A stretch of 64,000 nt of DNA. It comes from Hofstenia miamia (Eukaryota > Xenacoelomorpha > Acoela > Hofsteniidae). Location of the stretch: NCBI GenBank assembly GCA_900660155.1, contig CABFPE010000142.1, forward strand, positions 1,378,180 through 1,442,179, given 5' to 3'. The notes under the pieces are model-generated. The model saw only the letters and a program-made list of their open reading frames with translations. It did no database searches and had not been told where the DNA came from. Both the position numbers and the translations under genes were made by a program. Positions 11,028 through 22,971 of this stretch are shown here, piece after piece (positions within the stretch are counted from its first letter, which is position 1; each line of letters starts with the position of its first letter).

Positions 11028-12125
11028 TTACTTTGTAGCGTTTGCTAACTGTTCCATAGTTCGGATTGCTCTCTCTTCCTCCACATTACTTCGTGATGTT
11101 CCTAGCAGATCATCTTCTTTACTCCAGTGTTTTATGAGGCATTGCTGCGCATTGGAATGTGGTTGTAGGACTTCATGTACCATATAGTATTCAGTATCGC
11201 TGTAAAGTTTTGAAAACCACTGTGGGGCACAACATTCAGCAATGAAATCGCATACTTCTTGAAGTAAATTGCGCTTTTCTTGAAGTAGGAATATGTTGCT
11301 CTGACTTCCATCTGGAACTACACTTGTTTGGAAACGTTCTCTACATAACTATAGGCCTTAGTAAGTTCAAAAACTAATCGCATTTCATCATACCAGCAGG
11401 GTTTACGGGTAATTCAACGGAATTTTCTCCACAACAAGCTGATTGAAGTACAAATAGCCATTTTAATGTGATTAACAAACTCATAATGGATTAAAAGTGT
11501 TGTAATATTGACAACCCATATACAATAGTTTAGGGAAATTTCATTCTTCAAATACATTCTGCAGTTGTGTGACAATGAAGTTTTTTCTAGCAGTATTGAT
11601 ATGAGTATTATTGCATGTCATTTTGATTGAACTCCACGCATCAAATGCAGTCAAAATCTCTTCAGTGTCCAATGCAATGGCTTTCAGCCTTTACCATCAT
11701 TACGTGTAATAACACCTAATTTAATCTAGCGAATTTCATTCGAGCATACATTTTGGCCTTTCATTGTGACGCGTTTCCAAATCAGCATGTTAATTATTCG
11801 ATAAATTGCTGACGCCTAGTGTTTGCTAATTTTTGTTTTTCGCGCCATGTCTGCTGCTAATATTGTTGAAGAGCGAGTGGATCTTGGTAGACTTTCCAAA
11901 TATTCACATGAGCTGTCACTACCACTGCTAGAATTTGCTTGACCATTGTTGGAATAGGTACTACCTCATGGAAAGTTTTCCACATACCTCTGCTGTTTTG
12001 AAAGATGAATTAAATTATCACCTTGTTCATGTGTTGCGAAGCCCAATCTCCCTTCGGAAATTTGCAAGCTGTATAGTTTCCGATCTTCTATTGTTAACCA
12101 GTTGCCGTTCACATTTGTGATATTA
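11028..12125 (-). pseudogene. Unrecognised decayed minus-strand coding region
   Basis: Three blocks read well on the minus strand. The first (about 12125-11815) contains 'GNWLTIEDRKLYSLQISEG', then after one in-frame stop 'SSSGSDSSCEYLESLPRST', and ends at a stop. The second (about 11690-11545) contains 'LDTEEILTAFDAWSSIK'. The third (about 11400-11028) starts 'KPCWYDEMRLVFELTKAY', changes frame once, and then runs open through 'CDFIAECCAPQWFSKLYSD' and 'VEEERAIRTMEQLANATK' to a stop at 11028. The amino-acid texture is clearly protein-like, but the stops and frame change indicate decay unless introns remove them. I do not recognise the family. It could be a broken host gene or an unfamiliar transposase. 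Confidence 0.4.
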
Positions 12126-12303
12126 AACAAATTTTAAAAAATGATTAATTTTCAGTATTTGTTTTCATAAACAAGTACAAGATACCATATCTTTGCTATT
12201 ATGCTTTTCCATTATAAAACAAGAACTCAAAAATGTTCCACACAAAAGCAGTTCGTTGGGAATAAGTTTTACCCGTTCGTTATTATTTTTTACTAAGGGA
12301 AGA

Positions 12304-12510
12304 CAGTGGCGTACGCAAGGGGAAGATGGTGGAATGTCCCCGTCGGGTTTCCAAAAGTGATTTTGGTAAAAATTTAAAATCTAAGATCGCGAAATGCATT
12401 CTTTAGGGTCTCGTTTCTCAATATTTTCAAAAATTTTCGAGGGCCTTCGCCCCACTTTTGATCACAACTAAGATGTCTCCCCCCGTCAGAAAATTCTGCA
12501 TCCGCCCCTG
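12304..12510. mobile_element. Small hAT element (MITE), family 1 copy a
   Basis: The left end CAGTGGCGTACGC and right end GCATCCGCCCCTG are imperfect inverted repeats with the CAG...CTG pattern of hAT elements. Flanking 8-mers agggaaga (12296-12303) and agagaaga (12511-12518) match at 7 of 8 positions, the target duplication size of hAT. The element is 207 bp and non-coding. The first 60 bases align with the copy at 22733. Confidence 0.75.
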
Positions 12511-13319
12511 AGAGAAGAAGTCCAAAGAATATTCAAAGTATATCCTTGATTAAAGGCGGCTTAATAAAAGAAGACAGTGAGCTTAAGCTTTGGATATATG
12601 GCCAAATTTGTCATTTTTAAACATACATAAGGTATTAAATGTTTACAAAATGCCCAAAAAAGTGACAAATAATAATAAAATACAATGTTTGCATTGTAAA
12701 TAGTGAAAATAGATAGAGTTAGTTTAGCTTTCACCCATGTTTTCCCGATTAATTAGGGTAATTATGATGAATCTCTTTTAATGAGGTCGAGTGACAAAAT
12801 GTTTAAAATATAGCTTTTAGAGACTATACTAGTTAATTTTAAGTAATTTCTCGTCCCTACTGAATACAGGATTCCGGCAAAAAAATTTGGAAGTACCGGA
12901 ATAACCAGATTACAATTAGTTGGCCAACTTATAAATTTACAATTTGTTGACGATGCAAAGCAGAGATGGAATTGGGACTGATAGAGTTGGTTGCCAGTAG
13001 GCTAAGCCGCCGCCGACATATTTTAGATCATCCAACCGCAGTCAAATTTGATTGATAAATAAACTACATGAAGATAAACTAAATTAGTCATAAAAAGAAA
13101 ACCGCATTTAACGTGTTTGATGTAGTAGTGACGCTTAGCCTTGACTAGGTTATGTCTTATTAATCAGATTGTCTGTAAGCGCATGGTAAACTTTTTTGCA
13201 GATATATAGTTTCACAATACTACTTATATCATATACGGTTTTTAGAGGACTATTGACTTTATATGGTTTCTATATTGGAATATAGACGACGGCGCCAACT
13301 TCTAGGGATGATACACTCC
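12511..13319. other. No supported gene
   Basis: Non-coding, AT-rich. The word 'cagagatgga' at 12962 resembles the end of the family 2 hAT MITE, but no partner end was found. Confidence 0.35.
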
Positions 13320-13640
13320 ATTGGACAAGGTGGTGTGGGGCAGGTTGGGGGTGGGTACGCAGCAGTGCATTTCCAAAGTGTGTACCCATGGGGCAAAAGT
13401 GGGACAAAATAACTAAACCAAAAAATTCCCCAATTTTAGAAATTGTAAAGGTAATTTGCTTAAAATTCGCTGGTTTATAAAATTTGGATTTAGTCGCATT
13501 TTGAAAAAATTATTTATCGTGAATTTTGAGCTCTTGGTGAAGTTTGATTCTATTGAATAGTACCAATACGACCTATTTGATCTGATTTGTCGTCTATATG
13601 CTTTGCAATTACAGTGGAAGGAGTTAGGGCAAGCGACATG
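13320..13640 (+). mobile_element. Diverged, truncated copy of hAT MITE family 2
   Basis: This stretch aligns by eye with 13840-14135. Shared landmarks in the same order are 'catggggcaaa', 'caattttaga.attgtaa', 'tttagtcgcatt.tgaaaaaatta', 'ctcttggtgaa', 'gatctgatttgt' and 'gtggaaggagt/ttgaaggagt'. Its ends were not found, so it is truncated or badly decayed. Confidence 0.6.
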
Positions 13641-13736
13641 AAAATTTTGGGAATCAGTCCAGTTCAGTTCGGACCGGATTCAAAATACTGTGATGTTGGT
13701 TCTGTATAGGCATGAAAACTAAAACATATGTATCTG

Positions 13737-13767
<31 letters not shown>

Positions 13768-13769
13768 CA

Positions 13770-15046
13770 AGTACTTCTTAATCAATGTTAAAAATCCCAA
13801 TGTCGGTTTTCGAAAAGCTGACCCAGATCAGAGATGGGAGTGGGCCGGGTCGACCCGTGGGGTATCCATGGGGCAAACGTGGGGCAAAAACACTTTTTAG
13901 TTAAGACAGATTGAAGTAAGAGATTGCCAATTTTAGAGATTGTAAGTATTTTTTATATTAAAATTCTCTGCTTAAAAAATTGATTTTCTTGGAAATTTAG
14001 TCGCATTATGAAAAAATTAATTGCCATGCATTTTTAACTCTTGGTGAAATTTTATTCTATTCAATGATATCAGCAAAATAATTTTGATCTGATTTGTAGT
14101 CAATAAGATTTGCAATTACATTTGAAGGAGTGCAATTGTCCTTGTGTAAATGTATTACATAAAATATTAGTTTTATAAAAAGATCTTTAGAGTTAAAATT
14201 AAATTTTATTTTTCTATTAATAATGTTATTAATATGCATTGGCATCATTTTGTTATGAGATTCCTATTGGTAGTAATAGTAGGGATGACATTTAAAAAAA
14301 CGATTCTTTTAGGAAGTAAGAATTCAAAATATTTGAGTGGTGGTGTGATGTAGTGCAATGAAAATTGTCATAGAATATATATGAAGTGATAAAATATCGT
14401 TAGTAGTTTTGAAGCAGAATTTTTAGTAGGCTTATTTGGAGAGGTAGAATATAAAACGTGGGGCAATGTGGGGCAGATTGCAACACGTGGAAATGGGGTA
14501 GGGCACAAAGTCTGAGGGGCGAGGTAGGCCAGTTCACAAAAATCGGCCCCATTCCATCTCTGACCCAGATAAAGCTGTTATTTCAAGTGGTGATGACGAA
14601 GGTTTACATTATCTTCTTACGACTGCAGATGTCTTCGCAGGAATAGCACCTGTAAATCCAAAACATAGAATGAAATCATTGACGAAGGAAACTGCATTTG
14701 GATGACCACGCACTTTGAATGCTTTCGTTGGTTTAATCAAATTTTTACTGTACCAAGAAGGCATTCATTTGTGATCCTGGGTCAAATTCAGTCTGATGAT
14801 CTTGACCATACTTCTGGACGATGCCGACAAGGCCTTGGCGGAAACTATTATATGTCTGTAGCTCAGGTATATGGCAGTTTCAGAACTCATACGTTACAAA
14901 TTCTGAATAAATTGAGCATATCTTTTAATGACTTACCATGTGTTTCAATATGCGAACAGTGTGAAGCTCTTTTCAGTTCTGATGATCTAGAAATTGTAAA
15001 CAGTGTTATTGAGGCATCTTCAGTTGCTCTTGAACAATGCTCATAG
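13770..15046 (+). pseudogene. Unrecognised coding region interrupted by a hAT MITE
   Basis: Before the MITE the frame reads '..NPNVGFRKADPD'. After it, continuing in the same frame once the 8-bp duplication is counted once, it reads 'KAVISSGDDEGLHYLLTTAD' and on to 'KETAFG' and a stop. A shifted frame from 14702 is open for 114 codons, with 'GRCRQGLGGNYYMSVAQVYG' and 'SICEQCEALFSSDDLEIVN', and stops at 15046. A possible poly(A) signal AATAAA follows at about 15054. The family is not recognised. With the insertion and one frame change it is unlikely to make a protein, unless the pieces are spliced in a way I cannot see. Confidence 0.45.
13829..14562. mobile_element. hAT MITE family 2 with perfect 8-bp target duplication
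   Basis: The left end is CAGAGATGGGAGTGGGCC and the right end, read on the other strand, is CAGAGATGGAATGGGGCC. The element is 734 bp with no useful ORF. It is flanked by identical 8-mers acccagat at 13821-13828 and 14563-14570, the hAT signature. Removing the element and one 8-mer joins an open reading frame that runs across the site, so it landed in coding sequence. Confidence 0.9.
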
Positions 15047-15059
15047 ATTTTCAAATAAA

Positions 15060-16440
15060 CCTGAATTTTTGGGAGATACTTGTGTTGGTTAATCGCTGGA
15101 TTGAGCATATTGAAGCACTTATATAGATCCGAACTGAAATTATGTGACAATCGCTTCTTCAGGATTTCGCTACATATTCCACCAGCGTGGCATAATACAG
15201 CATCGTCATATTGCTGTAAGCGGTGGAAATTTTTTTGACAAGGCAGTTTAGATGCAAGCACAGCAGGGTCTGCATAATCAGATTTGACATGATCTGTTGA
15301 CACGTTTATGAGTTCTGTAACAATGAAAGCCTATTCAATGTCCATCCAGTCTGTTGTAGTANTTAAACGAAGCAAATTTTATATTCTCTGTAGGATGTCA
15401 ATCATTACTATATACTAGGGACGGATTTTCAAACGGGTGGGCGGTCTGATAGAATTTTGAGTTTAAAATAGATTACTTAAATAACAATGGAAACACAAAG
15501 TATAGAAAGGTTATATGAAGGAAGGAACAAATATAAAATAGGCCTATTTTATGAAACCATATAGAATATACTGTCTTTTTATATTTTATTCAATTTTTTA
15601 CAGCATTGTTAGCATATTTGGCATTTCACAATATATTCCTTTAAATATTAGCCTAACTATTTAAATCAACATCACTTATAATCCTTCAGCTGAAATATGA
15701 TCTTAAGGCTAATTATTTTATATTCTACTTTATATAATTGGTCATCTCAGATCAATTCAATTACAATGAGAAATGTTTAGGTACATGAACTACCCTAACT
15801 ACAAGTCTCATCTACCCGCACGCAGCCATCACTAAGGCCGACTAAGAAACTATTTTTCAGGTTGGCTCTAAGCATTAGTAAACTAATGCCCATGTTCCAC
15901 AACGTTTGTCTTGAATTCATGAGTCCGCTTTGCAATAACACGCTCANTATTGAAGCACTTATATAGATCCGAACTGAAATTATGTGACAATCGCTTCTTC
16001 AGGATTTCGCTACATATTCCACCAGCGTGGCATAATACAGCATCGTCATATTGCTGTAAGCGGTGGAAATTTTTTTGACAAGGCAGTTTAGATGCAAGCA
16101 CAGCAGGGTCTGCATAATCAGATTTGACATGATCTGTTGACACGTTTATGAGTTCTGTAACAATGAAAGCCTATTCAATGTCCATCCAGTCTGTTGTAGT
16201 AGTAGTCCCAAAACGAAGTATTGATATGTATTCCTTCGGTCCGAAATGCTCCACCACGAATCAATCAATGAATTCCAGCGCATCTCGCACCATCTCAAAA
16301 TGGATTAAAGATGCTCAAAACCTGCGACTTCTTGCAGCTGTTTCAGACGAGAAGTAGCCGCTGGTGATTTGCAAACCTCGTTATGCAATCTGTGTAATGT
16401 TTGTTTGCCTCTCCACATCATGTCTTTAAAAACAAGCTGC
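15060..16440 (-). pseudogene. Decayed hAT transposase (ZBED-like middle to C-terminal part)
   Basis: On the minus strand the order is 'KQLQEVAGFEHL', 'CEMRWNSLIDSWW', 'TELINVSTDHVKSDYADP', then 'SEILKKRLSHNFSSDLYKC' and 'MLNPAINQHKYLP'. ZBED-type hAT proteins show L-Q-E..G, then T-R-W-N-S, then the E-L-S..Y-P-T block, then L-K-x-R-F and L-D-P-R-x-K in this order. At least two frame changes and a stop occur. The region contains a duplicated 254-bp block and two Ns, so its true extent is smaller than shown. Confidence 0.5.
15108..15361. repeat. Block repeated at 15948-16201, next to Ns
   Basis: These 254 bases recur unchanged as far as I can compare at 15948-16201 (offset 840). Single Ns follow the first copy (15362) and precede the second (15947). 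The 584 bases between the two Ns look like a separate contig. The pattern suggests that contig ends were joined without merging their overlap. Confidence 0.8.
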
Positions 16441-17303
16441 ATGCGGCGATATTAGAACCACTATCCCAGTTTCTCTATGCCAAAATACTGCTTTCATTTT
16501 GAAAGAGTTTTTCTTCATTACTTCAGCTGTGTGGTGAAATGTGTACCCATTGCTGCAACTCATGTGAGCTGTGCTAGACACGAAAATTTCAAAATTTGTA
16601 AAAATAGCATGAACAACGGAGTCAAGAGATATCTTTGATAATAAATAGAGATTACTCTGAAGTTTTCTAATCATTTTAAGTAATTGACTAAAAAGTTTCA
16701 TAAACCATTTTCCGACCCAATTTTAAGCAGTGTACTTTGGTCATCAAATGCTCTTTCGACTCTTATTTCTAAGTTTGCAAAATATTCCGAAGTAAGGTCA
16801 ACAGTTTCCTCTACTTTTATGAATATTACACGTATGTTTTTGCGTCTTATAAATTTAATGTACTATTTAAAAACAAAGTTTTAACCTGTGTCTAAGAAGC
16901 AACTTTTTTTGTAAACTACAATATGCTTCTCAATATCATGTAACATATTACTGGAACACAGATTTATATGTTGTGTGTAAATAATTTGTTTTTGTTTCCT
17001 AGAGAATATTCAACGCTATAGCAAGAAATTATACAAAAATTGTTCTTTTTTTAATGCTTTATCACCAGAATAACAAGGTTTAGAAGGAGCATCACTTACG
17101 ATTGGAAACATTGCTTATTAGCAAACAACTAAACGTCAATCAATATGCATACTTTACCACCACTGGACACGTACCTCATTTTACTCTATACACGAATAAA
17201 CAATAGCAACATTTATTGTAAATGAATATAAGTTTCAATATCATTATAAATTGAAAAAAATATATATACTGTATACAAATAGATATATTCAATTACAAAT
17301 TTT
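16441..17303. other. No supported gene; 3' flank of the Rab-like gene
   Basis: Short frames on both strands are not recognised. The last 100 bases are probably the 3' UTR of the minus-strand Rab-like gene. Confidence 0.35.
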
Positions 17304-17912
17304 CTATGCAGGATTGCATCTCGAACAACACTGTTCGTTTGAAACTTGAATTTTGTCCCAATTAACAGTCCGATTTTCTTTCGTGGTTTTCATCATTTGG
17401 TAGGTTTGTACGCACAGCTCGACAAAGCCTTCGACGACATTAATGTCTTCAACGGCAGATGTTTCGAAATATGTAACACCGATTTCATCCGTGAATTGTT
17501 TGGCTTGCACATATGATATTTGCCGTTCCTCTTCAAGATCAACTTTATTTCCCAATATCATTATGGGTGTGTCTCGAGCCGTGTATCGGAACACATCGCC
17601 AAGCCAAAGCGGTAAATTGCAAAAACTATCTTGATTTTTCAAATCAAACACCAAAATGATCCCATGTGCCTGCTTGTAAAAATTTGACTTTAACAAAGTG
17701 AAATCCTTCGAATTAATGCAATCCCATATCTTTAAGCAGATTTCCTCCTTGCTACCAATCGTTATGTGCTTCAGTAAATAGTTTTCTTGGCCTTGATTGT
17801 TATGAACATTAACAGTGTTTCCATGAACAAATTGATGAACGATCGAAGTTTTGCCAACTTGTGGATCGCCAATCATAAGGAAGTTGTACTTCACGGGGGC
17901 CTCTGTAGTCAT
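17304..17912 (-). CDS. Atypical intronless Rab-like small GTPase
   Basis: An uninterrupted frame of 202 residues runs from ATG at 17912. The P-loop is GDPQVGKTS (residues 16-24), the G4 motif is GNKVDL and the G5 motif is ETSA, all as in Rab proteins. The G3/switch II motif, normally WDTAGQE, reads WDCINSKD, so the Gln that drives GTP hydrolysis is missing. The switch I region is also unusual. The C-terminus is CCSRCNPA, with a CC pair and a Cys at -4 that could serve as prenylation sites. Rab proteins recruit effectors to membranes, but with this switch II the protein may bind GTP without normal cycling. The absence of introns, beside a four-exon relative 5.4 kb away, suggests a retrocopy that has stayed open. 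The frame is intact, so it is probably expressed. Confidence 0.85.
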   Translation of the reverse strand: MTTEAPVKYNFLMIGDPQVGKTSIVHQFVHGNTVNVHNNQGQENYLLKHITIGSKEEICLKIWDCINSKDFTLLKSNFYKQAHGIILVFDLKNQDSFCNLPLWLGDVFRYTARDTPIMILGNKVDLEEERQISYVQAKQFTDEIGVTYFETSAVEDINVVEGFVELCVQTYQMMKTTKENRTVNWDKIQVSNEQCCSRCNPA

Positions 17913-18525
17913 TCATACAATATACTTCCGTTAACACACTAACATAGAGTAAACATTTATGATCAAATGCTAATTAAGGTAATATATCATGCGTATTTGC
18001 TACAGCAATTTGAAAGTCACGCGACAGTTTAAAAATAACGATTTCATTTGCTTATTCGAAGTCAGCTCTTAAATTGCAATAAATTTCGTATAAAAGTGGG
18101 AGAAGTGGTAACTGCCACGGGCTTATCTAGAAAGTTTAGACAACATTTTGTGCTGCTCCGAGGGAAGAACATTTGCAAACAGAATTGTCCATTTGAATTC
18201 GTTGAGAGTGCGAGGATTTGTACTTCGAGTTCAAGACCTTTTTGAAAGAAAATTTCGAGTTCGATTGAAACAAAACTTTTAATCTTAAAACCAATTATTT
18301 GCAATTCATAACAAACTAAGATTTAAGATAATTGATTTGTATTATATTTTCAAGGAGATTTTCATTCGAGTTCAATTATTAATGATTTTTCTTAGAGCGT
18401 TTCATCGATTGAGTTCTGTTTCAAAACCACTGGGCACTACACATATTTATACGAATGTTGGGATGGATTTGGGACCTTCATGTAACAAAAGTAACCAGAC
18501 GCTTGCAAAATNTTACTTACTAAAG
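17913..18525. other. Upstream region of the Rab-like gene
   Basis: No coding signal that is convincing. The words 'tcgag' and 'gttcga' recur between 18190 and 18380. A single N at 18512 marks a contig join. Confidence 0.35.
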
Positions 18526-18609
18526 ATAAAAGTTTATGGTAGAAACCCACACACTAAGAATGCTATTACCGATGAAATTCGTGCCATAGCATTAGATTTG
18601 GTGAACAAG
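18526..18609 (+). CDS. Possible single exon of an unrecognised gene
   Basis: A clean 28-codon frame, containing 'YGRNPHTKNAITDEIRAIAL', lies between an acceptor-like 'tactaaag' and a donor-like 'aag|gtgtgc', with phase 0 at both sides. The sequence looks like a conserved helix-rich exon. A contig join lies 14 bases upstream, so neighbouring exons may be lost. I do not recognise the family. Confidence 0.25.
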
Positions 18610-18798
18610 GTGTGCCGGTCTGTTCGTGACTGGATTTGCAAATGTATTGAACATGATTGTTATCATTTTGAACATTCTCTATGAACACTTTCTTCTTTTA
18701 TGATTAATCTTTTTGGACATTATAACCTCAGTCAGTTGTTTTAGATTCGCTACACTGTATATTTTACTATGAATGATTCGTTTTTTTATTCCTAAAAT

Positions 18799-20007
18799 GT
18801 TGTGATATTGTCCTCTTGGATAATTGATAGTTGATACAAATAAAATGGAGGGAGTCGCCAAGCCAAATCTTAGGAATTTTTTATCAATGAACAATTTGAT
18901 ATTTTTCGTTGGTGTTCAGATAAACCAGGTACCCAAACTTCAGCGTATAACGGAGTAAGTAAAGATATGTAAGCGGAACATTTGAAGCTCTAGGTAACAA
19001 TTGTACAAATAATTGAAGATTTGTAACAATGAAATTTACTTTTTATCCAATTCTTTAACATGATATATCCACGATAACTTATTGACTATGTAACACCCAG
19101 CTATTTGATTGTGCTTTAGAAAGGAATAGCTTTAGCTGTCTCAGCAACTTTTAATTGCAAGTGACATCATGTTAATATGCTAGATTACTGATAAAATAAA
19201 GCTTTCTTGATTTTTCGGCATTATGAGAGAGGGTTTTCCATTGATATATGTCCACAATACTTAATATAGACTACAAATACAAACTAAAATAAATAAGAGC
19301 ACTTAATTTTGATATTGAGCGTTTTCTTGTTTGAATGATACCCCAAACACCGAGTTCATCGCAAAGGAAAGTAACCCAAATGAGGGATTGGCACAGGCTA
19401 AAATGTTACACACAATAGCAGAGAGATTGGCGCAAAAGCGCAGGTGTTAAGAACTGTTTCTGCGTAGACCATAAACTCGGGTACAGTTGCTGACGAATTG
19501 ACTTCTTATTTGGAAGATAATTTGTATAGTAATAAAGATGTTTGACATACTGCTTCAGTCAAAAAGATGTATTGTCTTTGTTAAGCAATGTGGATCGAAG
19601 AATATTTATAGCTAAAACTATAATCCGAATCAAAAAAGAGTGAAAATTGTGACTGATCAACATGAAGGACCTAACCCCATAATTGAACGGATGCCTATAA
19701 AACGTAATTTCAATTTTTCTAATTTTCAATATAGGTCTTTGAGACCCTGTTTTTTGGCGAAAAACCGTTTCAGCAAGATTCTTTGAAATACCGTATATTG
19801 TACCTTGAAAATGAAACCAAAATATAATAATAAATTAATTTCTAATGTTCGATGAAAATGTTATATAATATTTAATGAAATTTTAAAATCTTTTTCATTT
19901 TTAGTAAGCAAAATCATAATTTTGAAAGGGCGTTTTGGAGCATGGAACCCCCACAGAAAATCATTATGACATCTTGCATGTGTCATGCCTAAATGGTTGC
20001 ATAGTAC
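18799..20007. repeat. 1,209-bp block repeated at 20009-21217, joined by one N
   Basis: The two copies are almost identical (offset 1210) with a few single-base differences, such as 'ggttttccattg' against 'tttttccatgg' near 19230 and 20445. One N at 20008 separates them. This is what two haplotypes or unmerged contig overlaps look like. Inside each copy a short open stretch ('FIAKESNPNEGLAQAKMLHT', then 'ADELTSYLEDNLYSNKD') may be a hAT C-terminal relic, but that is weak. Confidence 0.8.
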
Positions 20008-21217
20008 NGTTGTGATATTGTCCTCTTGGATAATTGATAGTTGATACAAATAAAATGGAGGGAGTCGCCAAGCCAAATCTTAGGAATTTTTTATCAATGA
20101 ACAATTTGATATTTTTCGTTGGTGTTCAGATAAACCAGGTACCCAAACTTCAGCGTATAACGGAGTAAGTAAAGATATGTAAGCGGAACATTTGAAGCTC
20201 TAGGTAACAATTGTACAAATAATTGAAGATTTGTAACAATGAAATTTACTTTTTATCCAATTCTTTAACATGATATATCCACGATAACTTATTGACTATG
20301 TAACACCCAGCTATTTGATTGTGCTTTAGAAAGGAATAGCTTTAGCTGTCTCAGCAACTTTTAATTGCAAGTGACATCATGTTAATATGCTAGATTACTG
20401 ATAAAATAAAGCTTTCTTGATTTTTCGGCATTATGAGAGAGGTTTTTCCATGGATATATGTCCACAATACTTAATATAGACTACAAATACAAACTAAAAT
20501 AAATAAGAGCACTTAATTTTGAAATTGAGGGTTTCCTTGTTTGAATGATACCCCAAACACCGAGTTCATCGCAAAGGAAAGTAACCCAAATGAGGGATTG
20601 GCACAGGCTAAAATGTTACACACAATAGCAGAGAGATTGGCGCAAAAGCGCAGGTGTTAAGAACTGTTCCTGCGTAGACCATAAACTCGGGTACAGTTGC
20701 TGACGAATTGACTTCTTATTTGGAAGATAATTTGTATAGTAATAAAGATGTTTGACATACTGCTTCAGTCAAAAAGATGTATTGTCTTTGTTAAGCAATG
20801 TGGATCGAAGAATATTTATAGCTAAAACTATAATCCGAATCAAAAAAGAGTGAAAATTGTGACTGATCAACATGAAGGACCTAACCCCATAATTGAACGG
20901 ATGCCTATAAAACGTAATTTCAATTTTTCTAATTTTCAATATAGGTCTTTGAGACCCTGTTTTTTGGCGAAAAACCGTTTCAGCAAGATTCTTTGAAATA
21001 CCGTATATTGTACCTTGAAAATGAAACCAAAATATAATAATAAATTAATTTCTAATGTTCGATGAAAATGTTATATAATATTTAATGAAATTTTAAAATC
21101 TTTTTCATTTTTAGTAAGCAAAATCATAATTTTGAAAGGGCGTTTTGGAGCATGGAACCCCCACAGAAAATCATTATGACATCTTGCATGTGTCATGCCT
21201 AAATGGTTGCATAGTAC

Positions 21218-22732
21218 ATGCTATATCAAGATGCTTAACTTCAAAAATATAGGCTCAATGGAGATATGTTGAAGCTTATTTTTTCAAATTGTATATAGAA
21301 TAATTACTAACAATTGAAGAACCCTAACATTGATGTGGCCACATGTTGCATAAATTTAATAAAATTTCTCCCAAAAAATGAGTACCTAGACTTTAAATCA
21401 CTTACAAAATTGTTTTGTTGTATTTTTGTTGCTTAGAGAATAGCACAATTTTTATAACTAATTGATGAATGCCACTTCGTACAGGCTGGATCGATGTACA
21501 CTGTGCATAAGGCGATGTATTTGTATAATTTGAAATTTATGCAAATATTTAGCATCTATTTATTAAACGGATACTTAATTACGTTTACTTGGATCTGAAC
21601 TCTGTTGAGAGTAATAACATTCAGGATTTCGACCAGGTTTCTTGCATTGACAATCCATTAAAGAACAATAAACGCATCATTACTGTTGATACTGTTTAAT
21701 TGAAGAATTAATTCCAAAGAATAACAAAATTTATCTAGAAAACAAAGTGAGTAAGATTGTATCGTTTATGTTTACAGAATGCAAAATACATATAATGAAG
21801 AATGAATCTACTGAATTTGAATTTTTACAAAGAAATACTTCTCAGTGCACACATTTACAATATTTTTTCATATAAATTCATTTATGTTTTAGTAAAAAAA
21901 TTATATTTTTAATAAACCAGTGAATTAATCATCAATTATGTAATCTTAACGCCTTATATATCAATTTCAAATAATTGTTTGAACACGCTGTTTCCAAGAA
22001 ATGTTATTTAAAATTTGATGAAAATTTCTATTTTAATATAAATACAAATTTGCAATATTCCAATTGGTCGGTCCCGAACTATACATTTAACATGAATAGT
22101 GCAATCAATTTCAATTATTGGTGTATATTGTGATAAACCTCACGATATAGCTTTTTAAAAAGAAAGTTGAAAAAATTTTTTTTACTAAGAACCATGTAAA
22201 AACGTATGCACAAAAACTCTGAAAAGCACTTACTTTAAAATATAAAATTGTTGAACTGTAAAATACGATTTCTTGAAGTGTGTCTAAGTAGTTCACTTGA
22301 CTAAGCCGAACTGCTTATAATCCTAAAAACCTTTTTGGGTTGGGTAAACTTCGCGCAAAATTACTTAGTTTAATTTCTTTCAGTTTTCTAAATCGGAAAC
22401 ATAAGGACTAGCAACTAGGGGTTAGCATAGTTTTTTTGCAATAAACATTAGATGAGTTGACCATGTCGCTGACTTTTAATAAATAATGAAAATAGCTTTT
22501 AAAATTTAATTTGTCTACACAAGCCTTTTTCATGTTTTGATGTGTCTTTGAACAGAGGCTCTGCATTGTGTTTTATTACAACCATACTCTATGCTAATTT
22601 CTTCCAACAATATATATTCGTCAAACTATTTTTATGTTTGACGACTGAGAAGGGATTTCTGTCATTATTTGCCATGCTGAAATTTGAGTAAAATTTTGGG
22701 CTATGAATTTTGAAAATAATGTATTAGCACAC
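21218..22732. other. No supported gene
   Basis: AT-rich sequence with only short frames. No repeat pairs or domains were recognised. Confidence 0.4.
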
Positions 22733-22971
22733 AGTGGCGTACGCAAGAGGGACACGGTGGAATGTCCGCCGTTTGATTTTTAAAATGATTTTGATTGGCT
22801 AAGTAAAAAATTTTTTCAGTAGGTTTAAAAAATTAAAATTGAGATCGTTAAATACATTTTTACGTCTAATTTTCAGCATTTTAAAACATTTTCTCGGGAT
22901 TGCCCCGCTTTGTTACACTCACTTGATCATACTGGATATCCAACAGCCATAACTTCCTTCCTATGCCAGTG
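22733..22971. mobile_element. Small hAT element (MITE), family 1 copy b
   Basis: It begins CAGTGGCGTACGCAAG, like the copy at 12304, and ends '..CCTATGCCAGTG', an imperfect inverted match. The flanking 8-mers are ttagcaca (22725-22732) and gtagcaca (22972-22979), 7 of 8 identical. It is 239 bp and non-coding. Confidence 0.75.

Noticed and set aside
14887-15303. Minus-strand frame of 138 codons taken as one intact gene
   Set aside because: Its first half is the hAT relic block. Its second half is the mirror of a better plus-strand frame, and it has no ATG at the start.
18799-21217. Recent tandem segmental duplication
   Set aside because: The single N at the joint and near identity fit unmerged contig overlap better than a real duplication.
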